Assembly (NCBI RefSeq): GCF_004345785.1
Contig: NZ_SLXI01000002.1
Location: 413,312-477,311, forward strand
Source: Bisgaardia hudsonensis
GTDB lineage: Bacteria > Pseudomonadota > Gammaproteobacteria > Enterobacterales > Pasteurellaceae
Length of the DNA: 64,000 bases
Direction of reading: 5' to 3'
The translations under genes were made by a program, and so were the position numbers. Of the stretch, positions 53,229 to 61,546 are shown piece after piece; within the stretch, counting starts at the first letter, position 1, and the number at the start of each line of letters is the position of its first letter. The notes beneath the pieces are model-generated. The model saw only the letters and a list, made by a program, of their open reading frames with translations. It searched no databases and was not told where the DNA came from.

Positions 53229-53891
53229 TTACTCCCCTAACAACCTCTTAACTGTTTCAGCAATATGTTCAGATTGGGTAATTACAGAAATCACCGCTAC
53301 ACCATCTGCCCCTTTTTCTCTTAAAACTTGTGCATCTTTTTCTCTAATTCCACCGATTGCCACAAGTGGTTTATTAATGCCTCTTTCTCTTAGCTGTTTA
53401 ATAAAATCCACGCCAACTGAGGGCTTCGCATCTTCTTTGGATTGGGTAGGAAAAATCGGTCCAATACCAAAATAATCAATTTCATTAATATGATTACTAG
53501 CTAAGGCTTCTTCCATTTTATTCACCGATAAACCAATAATAAAAGGGCGGTCTGATTTTGAGATGATTTCTTGTACTTTCATATCCGATTGCCCGACGTG
53601 GGTACCGTCTGCTTCAATTTCTAAGGCTAATGATAAATTATCATCGATAATAAAAGGGACATTATACTGACGACATAAATCACGGCATTTTATGGCTAAG
53701 GCTTTTTGCTGTTGTGGATTATCCATTAGAGAATATTTCCCCTTATCTCTAAATTGAAAACAAGTAATTCCCGCATCTAACGCTTGCTGTAAAATATGAA
53801 GTAAATTATCTGCATTTGATCCAGATAAATGGCGACAATCTTGTGATCCTGCCACAAAATAAACTTTTAGCATTGCTTTAATATTAAACAT
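53229..53891 (-). CDS. thiE: Thiamin-phosphate synthase ThiE
   Basis: ThiE joins HMP-PP and thiazole phosphate to make thiamin phosphate. The ATG at 53891 (220 residues) has AGGATT upstream and is preferred over the 21-codon longer frame. Family motifs are FQFRDKGKYS, IIDDNLSLALEIEADGTHVGQ, which is split at the substrate loop, and IGPIFPTQSKEDAKPSVG. It is the last gene after tenA in the thiamin salvage operon, separated by a small hairpin with paired uptake cores. Confidence 0.94.
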   Translation of the reverse strand: MFNIKAMLKVYFVAGSQDCRHLSGSNADNLLHILQQALDAGITCFQFRDKGKYSLMDNPQQQKALAIKCRDLCRQYNVPFIIDDNLSLALEIEADGTHVGQSDMKVQEIISKSDRPFIIGLSVNKMEEALASNHINEIDYFGIGPIFPTQSKEDAKPSVGVDFIKQLRERGINKPLVAIGGIREKDAQVLREKGADGVAVISVITQSEHIAETVKRLLGE

Positions 53892-53922
53892 AATAATCCT
53901 GTCATAATTAATGATAAAAAAG

Positions 53923-53956
53923 AAAGTGCGGATATATCTAAAAAACAACCGCACTT
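53923..53956 (-). terminator. Hairpin between tenA and thiE with paired uptake cores
   Basis: AAAGTGCGG (53923-53931) pairs with CCGCACTTT (53948-53956). One arm is a near-perfect uptake core and the other a full core. It may be a partial terminator inside the operon. Confidence 0.45.
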
Positions 53957-53963
53957 TTACAAG

Positions 53964-54617
53964 TTAACTTAAATCTAATCCCATTTGCCAGAATCCACTT
54001 TCCATTCTGGTTGCGGTATTAAAAATAGTTTGTAAATTTGTTTTTTGGTTTTCCGTTAAATCAAGGGCTAATTCATCTAAAATACAAATGACCCCTTGAG
54101 CAGCCTGTTGAAATTCTTCCGATGCGTAAGCATCAATCCAAGCTTGATAAGGATTATTTTTAGGGCTAATACCTTTTTCTACAATAGTACGCCCTATTTC
54201 TGCATAGCCCACTGCACAAGGTGCTAGAGCAGCATATAATTCGGGTAATCCCCCTTTTATGCCACAATCTAAAACATAGCGAGTATAAGCCACACAAGCA
54301 GGACTTTCTACGGTAGCAAATAATTCTTTTTCGGAAATACCCCATTCTTTACAGAAATTAATATGTACTTGAATTTCCTTTAATAAATCCGTATTTGCTT
54401 GATGAGCTGTTTCAATTTGCTGAAAATTATTCGCTTTAAAAATGCCTAAAGAAATGGCTCGGCTATATTGAAATAGATATAAATAATCCTGTTTTAAATA
54501 ATGCTGAAAACTCGCTTTTTCTAAAGTACCATTTGCAAGCTGTTGTACAAATTTATGATCAACATAGTCTTTCCAAAAAGGATCCGCATTTTTAATTAAT
54601 TTTTGGGTAAACGACAT
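53964..54617 (-). CDS. tenA: Aminopyrimidine aminohydrolase / thiaminase II TenA
   Basis: TenA hydrolyses aminopyrimidine products of thiamin breakdown so the HMP part can be reused. The 217-residue helical protein has the active-site cysteine in the segment AALAPCAVGYAEIG near residue 133. It also has FQHYLKQDYLYLFQYSRA, split near residue 50. AGGAG precedes the ATG. It follows the HMP-precursor binding protein, which matches a pathway of uptake and then deamination. Confidence 0.94.
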   Translation of the reverse strand: MSFTQKLIKNADPFWKDYVDHKFVQQLANGTLEKASFQHYLKQDYLYLFQYSRAISLGIFKANNFQQIETAHQANTDLLKEIQVHINFCKEWGISEKELFATVESPACVAYTRYVLDCGIKGGLPELYAALAPCAVGYAEIGRTIVEKGISPKNNPYQAWIDAYASEEFQQAAQGVICILDELALDLTENQKTNLQTIFNTATRMESGFWQMGLDLS

Positions 54618-54633
54618 TATTTTCTCCTATTTA

Positions 54634-55578
54634 TTACTCAACTTGTATCGCATAATCAGTTAAATTTGGTACTGTTTTAATTAAGCCTTTTTGTTGCATA
54701 AATTCAGCCATTTTTTGATAACGTGCATTATCCAATGCTCTTGGTCGTAAAGCCAAGCGTGGTAAGGTGTCTTTCCAAGCAAGGCGATTTAATTCGTTAT
54801 CTAATTCTTTTGGTTTATAACTCACAAAATCGTTCCAACTTTCTTCTGGGTGGTTAATTAAATAAATCGTCGCTTGTTCAAGTGCGGTCAAAAATGTAGA
54901 GATTTTTTGTTTCGGAAGTGTTTCTTTTTTTGCCACTAGAATTAATTCATCATAAGCTGGCACGCCATATTCTTCTGGATAAAATGCTTTTCCTGGACGT
55001 TTTTCAAGTGCCATTTGATTGAGTTCAAAATTACGATAAGCACCAATTACCGCATCAACTTGCCCACTAAATAAAGATGGAGATAATGACCAATTTACAT
55101 TCACAAATTCCACATCTTTTTCTGATAAATTGACGGACTCAAGCATTGTGCCTAATAACACACTTTCAAATCCACTCACAGAATAACCCACTTTTTTACC
55201 TTTTAAATCAGCTAAAGTTTTAATTTTACCATCAGCTAAAATTGTTAAACTATTCAATGGAGTAGAAACCAACGTGCCCACACGTACTAAAGGTAAACCT
55301 TCTGCCACTTGTAACTGTAATTGTGGTTGATAATCCACAGCAAGATCCGCTTTTCCTGCTGCCACTAATTTAGGTGGCATAGATGGATCCGCTGGTTCAA
55401 CAATCTCAACAATTAAACCATTTTTTTCAAAAAATCCTTTTTGTTGTGCCACAATAATAGCAGCGTGATCAGGATTAACAAACCAATCTAATAATAAGGT
55501 CAATTTTTCTTTCGCCAGCGAAACATTACTAAAAAATAATGTAAAAATTGCTATCAAATTAATAAGTAACTTTTTCAT
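54634..55578 (-). CDS. thiY: Thiamin-precursor (HMP/formylaminopyrimidine) binding protein
   Basis: This NMT1/THI5-like periplasmic binding protein is 314 residues from the ATG at 55578. That start gives a clean signal peptide (MKKLLINLIAIFTLFFSNVSLA) and has AGGAG in front; the longer frame overlaps the permease gene. LLLDWFVNPDHAAIIVAQQKGFF is the family opening, split here after the signal. It has no lipobox. With the permease and ATPase upstream it forms the ThiXYZ importer. Confidence 0.9.
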   Translation of the reverse strand: MKKLLINLIAIFTLFFSNVSLAKEKLTLLLDWFVNPDHAAIIVAQQKGFFEKNGLIVEIVEPADPSMPPKLVAAGKADLAVDYQPQLQLQVAEGLPLVRVGTLVSTPLNSLTILADGKIKTLADLKGKKVGYSVSGFESVLLGTMLESVNLSEKDVEFVNVNWSLSPSLFSGQVDAVIGAYRNFELNQMALEKRPGKAFYPEEYGVPAYDELILVAKKETLPKQKISTFLTALEQATIYLINHPEESWNDFVSYKPKELDNELNRLAWKDTLPRLALRPRALDNARYQKMAEFMQQKGLIKTVPNLTDYAIQVE

Positions 55579-55586
55579 AGTTTCTC

Positions 55587-56345
55587 CTATCGTAAATATG
55601 ATGCCCACGGAATAAACCGTAAAAGCAATTTATCAACTAAAAAATAAAGACATAATGTCATTAACATTAAGATAAATAATCCAGCAAACATTAAATCTAC
55701 TTGCATTCGAGCATTAGCTTGCAACATTAAATAACCTAATCCTTGTGATGAGCCTACCCATTCACCAACTACGGCACCAATAGGTGCAACGGAAACCGCA
55801 ATACGTAATCCCGAAGCAAGCGATGGCAAAGCAGCGGGTAAACGAACTTTGAATAATAAATTTAATTTTGAGAGTGATAAGGTTTGGGCAAGTTCTAACC
55901 ACTGTTTAGGTGTATTTCGTAACCCATCATAACAAGCTGCCGTAACAGGAAAATAAATAATCAATATACTCATAGCAATTTTTGATGCCATTCCATAACC
56001 AAACCATAGTACTAACAAAGGAGCAATAGCAAAGACGGGGATAGCTTGCGATAACACTAACACAGGTAATAAAAAACGAGATAACGCTTCAGAACTTGCT
56101 AACACTAAAGCCGAGATTAAACCCAATGAAAAACCAAAAAATAAACCTAAAATAATTTCGATAAAAGTTGTTTGACTATGTAAAAATAATAATTCCCAAT
56201 GAGAATATAATTGTTCGCTGACTGCTTTTGGTGAAGGTAACAAATAATGAGGAATATCAAAAAAAACCACCGCACTTTGCCATAATATTGCCAATAACAA
56301 AGTGGTAATAAAAGGACGAATAAAACGATTACAACGCATTTTCAT
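55587..56345 (-). CDS. thiX: Thiamin-precursor ABC transporter permease
   Basis: The 252-residue inner-membrane permease has about six membrane segments and the BPD-type EAA region (LSLSKLNLLFKVRLPAALPSLASGLRI, spanning residues about 148-174). It overlaps the ATPase gene by 17 bases and precedes thiY by 8 bases. Assignment to thiamin-precursor uptake follows from the TPP riboswitch and neighbours. Confidence 0.9.
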   Translation of the reverse strand: MKMRCNRFIRPFITTLLLAILWQSAVVFFDIPHYLLPSPKAVSEQLYSHWELLFLHSQTTFIEIILGLFFGFSLGLISALVLASSEALSRFLLPVLVLSQAIPVFAIAPLLVLWFGYGMASKIAMSILIIYFPVTAACYDGLRNTPKQWLELAQTLSLSKLNLLFKVRLPAALPSLASGLRIAVSVAPIGAVVGEWVGSSQGLGYLMLQANARMQVDLMFAGLFILMLMTLCLYFLVDKLLLRFIPWASYLR

Positions 56346-57084
56346 CTTTTCCTATCAGTTGATTAAATAACTGTTGCTGTAATTGCCATAAAGTAGCTTG
56401 ATGTAAATCTCTCGGTGCATTTCCTTGTAAATGAATAGGTTCTGATAATATGGCAGGTTGACTAAATGAAATATCCTTAGTATCTAGATGAGTTTGCAAG
56501 ATATAAATTTGATCCGCTAAACGAATCGCTTCTTGTGGATCGTGAGTAATTAATAAAACTGTTTTATCCGCTAATAATTGTCGAGAAAGATTTTGAAGTT
56601 GTAACTTTGTTACAGCGTCTAATGCAGAAAATGGCTCGTCCATTAAAATAATATCGGCATCTTGCATTAAAGTTCTTGCTAAAGCCACACGTTGACGTTG
56701 TCCACCTGAAAGTTGATAACAAGCTTTATCTAAATGAGCTGTCATACCAACCGCATTTAATAAACTTTCTGCTCGTTGCTTCGTTTCTTTGGTTTTACGA
56801 TGTGTTAAATATTCTTTTAACTGCACATTATCAAGAATAGATAACCAAGGATAAAGGCTATCTTGCTGCGCTAGCCAAGCAATTTTTCCTTGAGTGTTAA
56901 TATTACCTTGTTGTATGCCGTTTTTTTCAAGTCCAGCAATCGCTCTTAATAAGGTTGATTTACCCACACCAGAACGCCCAAGCAATGCTACCCAATAACC
57001 AAAAGGAACGGATAAATTCAATTCCTTGAATAAAACTTGCTTGTCAAACGTGATTGCTAAATTGTTAATTGAAACTGCCGACAT
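56329..57084 (-). CDS. thiZ: Thiamin-precursor ABC transporter ATP-binding protein
   Basis: The 251-residue ATPase has Walker A LGRSGVGKST near residue 35, signature [15 protein letters not shown] and Walker B IILMDEPFSALD. It is the first gene of the TPP-controlled operon thiZ-thiX-thiY-tenA-thiE. AAAGGGA precedes the ATG. Its leader carries the riboswitch. Confidence 0.91.
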   Translation of the reverse strand: MSAVSINNLAITFDKQVLFKELNLSVPFGYWVALLGRSGVGKSTLLRAIAGLEKNGIQQGNINTQGKIAWLAQQDSLYPWLSILDNVQLKEYLTHRKTKETKQRAESLLNAVGMTAHLDKACYQLSGGQRQRVALARTLMQDADIILMDEPFSALDAVTKLQLQNLSRQLLADKTVLLITHDPQEAIRLADQIYILQTHLDTKDISFSQPAILSEPIHLQGNAPRDLHQATLWQLQQQLFNQLIGKDENAL

Positions 57085-57181
57085 CTAAATCCCTTTGCTT
57101 TTTAACTAAACATAAAGCGAATTGAGATGCGATTTTGTGAAATGAAAACTTAAACAATAAGAAAAGATTACGATACATAAA

Positions 57182-57258
57182 TTAGTTTCCTACGCCAGTA
57201 TTAACTGTTTCAGGTTCACGGGTATCATCTCAGCCCAAAGGCACCCCGACTAAATATC
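57182..57258 (-). ncRNA. TPP riboswitch (THI element)
   Basis: Read on the minus strand, the conserved cores appear in order: GGGGTGC, GGCTGAGATGATACCC, GTGAACCTGAAACAG and TTAATACTGGCGTAGGAAA. This is a complete THI element about 100 bases before the thiZ start. It should turn off the uptake and salvage operon when thiamin pyrophosphate is plentiful. Confidence 0.95.
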
Positions 57259-57408
57259 TTTGATGAAGTTTATCTATAAAAGTAAAAAAATCAAGTGAGA
57301 TTTTAAATTTATGTTAAATTTTCAAAAAAGTCCTTATTTTTAAAATAACAAATAGTATTTTATGCTAGAATTTCACAAAATAATTTTTCACAATGGATAC
57401 TCAAAAAT

Positions 57409-57735
57409 ATGACCGAAAAAATTCAAAAACTTAATCCTGATACAGCTATTGATATTGCTTATGATATTTTTTTAGAAATGGCGAGTGAAAATCTAGACCC
57501 TGCCGATATTTTACTTTTCAATCTTCAATTTGAAGAAAAAGGAGCAGTAGAAATGGTAGAAACCGCAGAAAATTGGGAACAAGAAATTGGCGTATTGATC
57601 GATCCCAATGAATATGCTGAAATTTGGGTCGGCTTAGTTAATGAGCAAGATGAAATGGACGATGTTTTTGCGAGATTTTTAATCTCACACCGAGAAGAAA
57701 ATAGAGAATACCATGTAGTTTGGAAAACCAATTAG
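57409..57735 (+). CDS. yciU: Double-stranded-DNA mimic protein (HI1450/YciU family)
   Basis: The 108-residue, very acidic protein belongs to the DUF440 family whose H. influenzae member HI1450 has a surface like DNA and binds HU. The phrase [28 protein letters not shown], covering about residues 20-47, is diagnostic. No classic ribosome site is evident before the ATG. It is the last clearly core gene; the accessory region starts right after its stop. Confidence 0.92.
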   Translation: MTEKIQKLNPDTAIDIAYDIFLEMASENLDPADILLFNLQFEEKGAVEMVETAENWEQEIGVLIDPNEYAEIWVGLVNEQDEMDDVFARFLISHREENREYHVVWKTN

Positions 57736-57784
57736 CTCCTTGATTAGTTAGTTTCTAGTCTAACTTTTAGAGAGCAAATCAAAA
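57735..57784 (+). repeat. Solitary IS end, direct repeat of 59177-59226
   Basis: Fifty bases matching 40 of 50 positions at 59177-59226, in the same orientation. The right-hand copy is the left terminus of the decayed IS3 element. This one is therefore the remaining end of another, lost copy, and it includes the GGAGC ribosome site of its orfA on the opposite strand. Confidence 0.6.
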
Positions 57785-57866
57785 CTAAGAAAAAATTCAC
57801 CGCACTTTCTCAATAAAAGGCTGTCTAATTTTCTAAGATTTTGATCTAATCATAAAATTTAGACTG

Positions 57867-58791
57867 TTATTTTACAGACTGTATCCGTTTTTCATTGTAG
57901 TAGCGAATATAATCGTGGATAGCTTGTTCTGTTTTTTCAAATTTATACTTGTAAAAACACTTCGTTTTCAATCGTCCGAAAAAACTTTCCATTGTAGCAT
58001 TATCCAAACAATTCCCTTTTCTCGACATATTTTGTTGAATACTATTTGATTTCAAGAAACATTGATAACATTGATAACATTGCATTTGGTATTGCCAACC
58101 TTGGTCTGAAGGTAATATGGGATTAGCATTTTTAGGCAATTTTCTGAATGCTTGTTGCAACATCTCTTGTATCTGTTGAAAGTTAGGGTTTTGCCCCATC
58201 TTATAAGCAATGATTTCATTATTAAACCTATCTAAAATTAAAATGGATGAAAGATAACATTTCTTGCCATCCAGTGCTTTGAACTCCGTCACGTCAGTTA
58301 ACCATTTTTCATAAGGCTTTGTTGCCATAAAATTACGTTTTAGTCGATTTGGAGCAATTCTCTCTAGCGTACCTTAATAGCTGTTATATTTTCGTTTTTT
58401 CTTTCCTATGACTTGCCAACCTTGTTGCTGAATTATACATTGAACTCGTTTCTTATTGACTGACAATACTGTAGCAACACGACAGTAATCATACTTCATA
58501 CTGAGGATATTCTGCTTTTATTTTCTGAATACAGGCTTTTAACTCGGTATAATTATCTCTTTTTGGTCGTAAATGATAAAAAAGACACGACAAACCAAGC
58601 CAACCAATTCAAGCAATAAACTCAGGGGAAATGTTAATCGGAGTTTTGGACAAGACCCGTTTTAACTTCGTTTCTTTCTATATTATTTTCTGACGATATT
58701 CTTGCCACTTTTTTAGGTAAGCTAACTCCGCACGTAATCGTAGATTTTCTAACGCTAATTCTTCTAAGCGATTAGTCAATTTGGGAGGCAT
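57867..58791 (-). pseudogene. IS3-family transposase orfB remnant
   Basis: Read on the minus strand from 58791 it begins with a leucine-rich helix (LEELALENLRLRAELAYL). It continues through several stop codons and probable frameshifts to an open part at 57867-58328. That part has the DDE catalytic core: TDVTEF, SDQGWQYQ and MESFFGRLK. A stop lies just upstream of the open part, at the NSY*GT position. The family-typical C-terminal end after YYNEKR is shortened. Confidence 0.8.
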
Positions 58792-58877
58792 TTTGGGGTA
58801 CTCAAATTTCGTTATAGAGTCCTATCAGTTTTAGTTCAAGCCCTTTTTATACCCTCTTTAAGATGAGTATGTAACCA

Positions 58878-59170
58878 TTAACTGACCATTCCTGAACTTG
58901 CTAGAGCAAATTTTAATGCCAATTTTTCAGCTGAATGTTCCCCAGAGATGACTGCTTGTATCACAACAAGTTTTTGTTCAAGTGTATAGATTTTTTTAGT
59001 TCGAGAAACTGTGAGCCCGTTCATACCAAAATGCTGATATTTAGCTATCCATCTGTGAATAGTTTTCTCTAGGAGATTAAAGTGACGATAGGTTAATGGG
59101 AGAGATTGTTGGTTATCTAGGTAGAAATCCACAACATGCTTTTTAAAAGATTGAGTATATTTAGTTATAA
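58878..59170 (-). pseudogene. IS3-family orfA remnant
   Basis: The translated frame KYTQSFKKHVVDFYLDN...RHFNLLEKTIHRWIAKYQHFG is a helix-turn-helix OrfA protein. The start codon has decayed (ATA after an intact AAGGAGC site). It ends early at a stop after SSGMVS, beyond which homologous residues WLHTHLKEG continue in frame. It is non-functional. Confidence 0.75.
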
Positions 59171-59226
59171 AAATCTGCTCCTTAATTCGTTGGTTTATAA
59201 TCCAACTTTTGGGGAGTAAATCAAAT

Positions 59227-59617
59227 TTTACCGTACTTTTAAACTTAGCTGAGGAAATCTATTTTCCCAAATTATCAAAAAAGTTTTTTACATCATCTAA
59301 AAAACTTGAATTCTTAGGACTATGAAATGTATCGCCTGCTGTTTAAATAGTATTTAAATTAGTAATATGAACCATCAAAAACACGAAATTTAAACATATT
59401 TATTTTTCGTAATTTAGGTGGTGTGTAGTAATTGATTTGGTGTTGAGATACATTCACTGCTACGCAAATCAAACATTCTGCTTCATTTGATGGAAACAAT
59501 TTATGGCAAGATTTTGACGTATTTGTATGATTTAGGAACACATGTATGAAATAGGTACTTTTTGATAAACGTTTAATGTAAAATACAAGGGAGATAAATA
59601 TCAAAGGGGGGCTTTAT
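59227..59617. other. Gene-poor stretch with possible coding remnants
   Basis: No intact gene is supported. Minus-strand remnants are visible. One 28-codon piece at 59259-59342 ends in SSFLDDVKNFFDNLGK before a stop and looks like a protein C-terminus. A frame at 59359-59604 ends in KINMFKFRVFDGSYY. Either could be the tail of an old toxin or immunity gene cut by the IS. I cannot assign them. Confidence 0.4.
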
Positions 59618-60301
59618 ATGGATGAACTAAGCATAAAAATCGTTATGCTACTATTTCCAGGTATTATTACAACAATGTTTCTTGATAAATTTACAGAACA
59701 TAAACCTTGGGGTAACTATGTCTACTCCTTATTCATTATTTTTTATGGAATCTTAGCTTATTTTAATTTACAACTCATACAATTTATTTATCAATTTCTT
59801 CATGTTGGAGCTGATAATTGGAAGGATTATCAGGTGATTTTGCTTGCTTCTTGGAAGTTTGTATACAATGTTTCACAAAATAACGAAATCCCTTACTCGG
59901 AAATCATGTGGGCTGCCGTTGTCGCATTAGGAAATGCAATGATTTTTTGCCGATTAGAGAAAACAGAAGTCTTATCCAGATTTTTGCAAAGATGCGGTAT
60001 TACTGATAAGTATGGAAGCTATAGTACCTTTGTTTTAATGTCAAAAAAATATGAAGGTGAGTATATAGATGCTATTTTTTATAATCAAAACTTGATGTAT
60101 CGCGGAATTATTGAGTCTATCAATGAAAAAGAAAATGAGTATGAGTTGATTTTTATGGATGTGACACTATATAGGATAGATGATAGTGGTAATCCAAAAC
60201 CAATATCTGAAATGGATCATGTCTGTTTGGCTTGTAGTTATAAAGACTTGATATTGCAATCACCTAATAAATCATATTCAAACCAAATGGTAGGAATTTA
60301 A
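59618..60301 (+). CDS. Membrane protein resembling DUF6338
   Basis: The 227-residue protein has three membrane segments at about 8-25, 34-60 and 94-112. A soluble C-terminal domain of about 115 residues follows. The pattern of an early LLFPGII and a later region EVLSRFLQRCGITDKYGSYSTF, then an acidic beta domain with RGIIESINEKENEYELIFMDV (split), recalls the DUF6338 family as I remember it. The function is unknown. AAGGGGG precedes the ATG. It runs opposite to the CDI genes and forms a pair with the short gene 2 bp downstream. No uptake core is present. Confidence 0.65.
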   Translation: MDELSIKIVMLLFPGIITTMFLDKFTEHKPWGNYVYSLFIIFYGILAYFNLQLIQFIYQFLHVGADNWKDYQVILLASWKFVYNVSQNNEIPYSEIMWAAVVALGNAMIFCRLEKTEVLSRFLQRCGITDKYGSYSTFVLMSKKYEGEYIDAIFYNQNLMYRGIIESINEKENEYELIFMDVTLYRIDDSGNPKPISEMDHVCLACSYKDLILQSPNKSYSNQMVGI

Positions 60302-60303
60302 AA

Positions 60304-60498
60304 ATGTCAGATGAAAAAAAAACTAATACCATAACAAATAATAATACAGTCTCTATGGAAGGGATAACAATTCTCATTAATGAAGGACTAAATTTTAAAT
60401 CTAAAGTATTATCTAAAAATAAGGATGATTACACTAGGAGAATAAATAAAGGAGATTCAAAACCAATCAAACCTCAACCACCATCATCACTTAAATAA
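60304..60498 (+). CDS. Small protein paired with the DUF6338-like gene
   Basis: The 64-residue, polar, lysine- and asparagine-rich protein has no hydrophobic segment and a proline-rich end (KPIKPQPPSSLK). It starts 2 bases after the stop of the membrane protein gene, so translation is probably coupled. I do not recognise it. It could be a partner of the membrane protein. Confidence that it is a real gene rests on the tight spacing. Confidence 0.5.
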   Translation: MSDEKKTNTITNNNTVSMEGITILINEGLNFKSKVLSKNKDDYTRRINKGDSKPIKPQPPSSLK

Positions 60499-60762
60499 TT
60501 AAAGTGATAATTCCTTTAAAGTAGGGCATTCAAAGTTACAAACTAGCCATTAAAATTGCGAAACTAAACTTAAGATTTTTTCGTTGTTTTGATGGTTTTT
60601 TGGTTCGCAACAATGACCTATAAGTTCTAAGCTTTCAAATTTAAATGGCCCTTTAACAATAATCAAAAGGGCATTTCTGTTTCTCAAATTTAATGGATTT
60701 TAACCGCTTAAAATCGAAAATGTGAAAAATTTTAAATTTATCATTTTTAACGGTTACGTTTC
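60499..60762. other. Intergenic stretch without an identified gene
   Basis: AT-rich DNA between the small plus-strand gene and the CDI remnants. A stretch around 60645-60675 can pair (GGCCCTTTAA and AAAGGGC) and may act as a terminator for the plus-strand pair. Nothing else could be supported. Confidence 0.4.
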
Positions 60763-60840
60763 TCAAATTTTGCGATCAGCTACATCCAGTTTTGGTTTTA
60801 AAGCAATGGTTGTCGCATATTGACTAATCTCACCAATCAA
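60763..60840 (-). pseudogene. CdiA/haemagglutinin pre-toxin fragment
   Basis: The minus-strand frame reads LIGEISQYATTIALKPKLDV then ADRKI and a stop at 60763-60765. The phrase resembles the segment before the toxin domain in filamentous haemagglutinin/CdiA proteins. It lies just beyond the broken immunity gene and is likely a further displaced piece. The assignment rests on one short motif. Confidence 0.4.
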
Positions 60841-60917
60841 AGTGCAGTCATTTTCCTTTAAGTTTTAAAAGTTTGACCGCACTTTGCTAGCTAGAAACAA
60901 TTAGATAAATACACATA

Positions 60918-61425
60918 TTAACGATAAATACTCGTACAATATTCAAAGGCTTCCATTGTTGCTTTGCCTAATTCTTCATCTGAAATGGTTAATGGTTAAT
61001 GGATATTCAAATTTTATTGCTTTCTTGTTTTCATCTTTTACAGAAGTAAATGATCCCAAACTATAATGATGGCAAGGTTCTATGTATAACATATCATTAT
61101 TAACCTTTATTATAAGAGAAATAGTATCCTTATAGAGGCTCGTTTTATTTTTATAGCCATAAGTTGCCATAACTTTTTTTTCTTCAAATTGAGTAAATTT
61201 ATCCATTTCATCTTGATTATTCCAATGATACATAAATACCTCATCAGTAACTTCTTTACTTTCCGATAGTTTTGCTCGAATTTCTTTTCCAAAATCTCCA
61301 AATGGAATATCTAGTTCTAAATAACTCACTTTTTGATTAATATCAGCAAATCTTAAACGTGCTATTAAATTTGCTGTTATTGATATATATTTACTTGTTT
61401 TTTCAAGAAGAATATCTTTTTTCAT
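60918..61425 (-). pseudogene. Orphan CDI immunity gene, broken by a 7-bp duplication
   Basis: This is a paralogue of the gene at 62308-62808, sharing most residues (SKYISITANLIARLRF, DINQKVSYLELDIPF, YGYKNKTSLYKDTI, PCHHYSLGSFTSVKDENKK). Near the 3' end the plus strand reads GGTTAATGGTTAATGG where the other copy has GGTTAATGG. The frame shifts and the protein ends after 149 residues in NHFR instead of the conserved DEELGKATMEAFEY tail. Without the extra 7 bases it would be 166 residues ending at 60918. Residual function is possible, since only the last ~24 residues are lost. Confidence 0.8.
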
Positions 61426-61427
61426 AT

Positions 61428-61546
61428 TATTTCACCTTTTTCACAATAATTTTGACACCTTGAGAATCTGCATAACGAACAGATTCATTAATTGCATTCA
61501 TTTGTTGTTTGGTTGTTCCATTAGGAATCGCTAAATACAACTCTTT
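61428..61546 (-). pseudogene. Orphan toxin 3' fragment before the broken immunity gene
   Basis: About 39 codons (ELYLAIPNGTTKQQMNAINE, then SVRYADSQGVKIIVKKVK and stop) are identical to the C-terminus of the CdiA toxin at 62810. The fragment ends 2 bases before the immunity ATG, as in the intact pair. It is a leftover of a toxin module displaced by recombination. Confidence 0.88.

Larger units (their letters stand above)
57839..59226 (-). mobile_element. Decayed IS3-family element (IS150-like), about 1.39 kb
   Basis: It contains remnants of orfA and orfB on the minus strand with several stop codons. The ends are imperfect inverted repeats. Reading outward, the right end runs CCAACTTTTGGGGAGTAAAT to 59225 and the left end, on the minus strand, ends in AGATCAAA at about 57840. 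The size and gene order fit the IS3 family. It is no longer able to move by itself. It lies at the junction of core and CDI-region DNA. Confidence 0.75.
60839..61546. repeat. Direct repeat of 62228-62929 (toxin 3' end + immunity gene + hairpin)
   Basis: About 700 bases closely match 62228-62929 in the same orientation. They include the last ~39 codons of the toxin gene, the whole immunity gene and a trailing hairpin made of two uptake cores. Differences include a 7-base duplication near 60990-61005 in this copy and scattered substitutions. It is a displaced older copy of the cognate module. Confidence 0.85.

Noticed and set aside
57839..59226. Active transposon
   Set aside because: Both open frames contain several stop codons and the orfA start codon is lost.
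59359..59604. Minus-strand 81-codon frame as a real gene
   Set aside because: It begins at a TTG, has no clear ribosome site, and shows no recognisable domain; kept only as a possible remnant.
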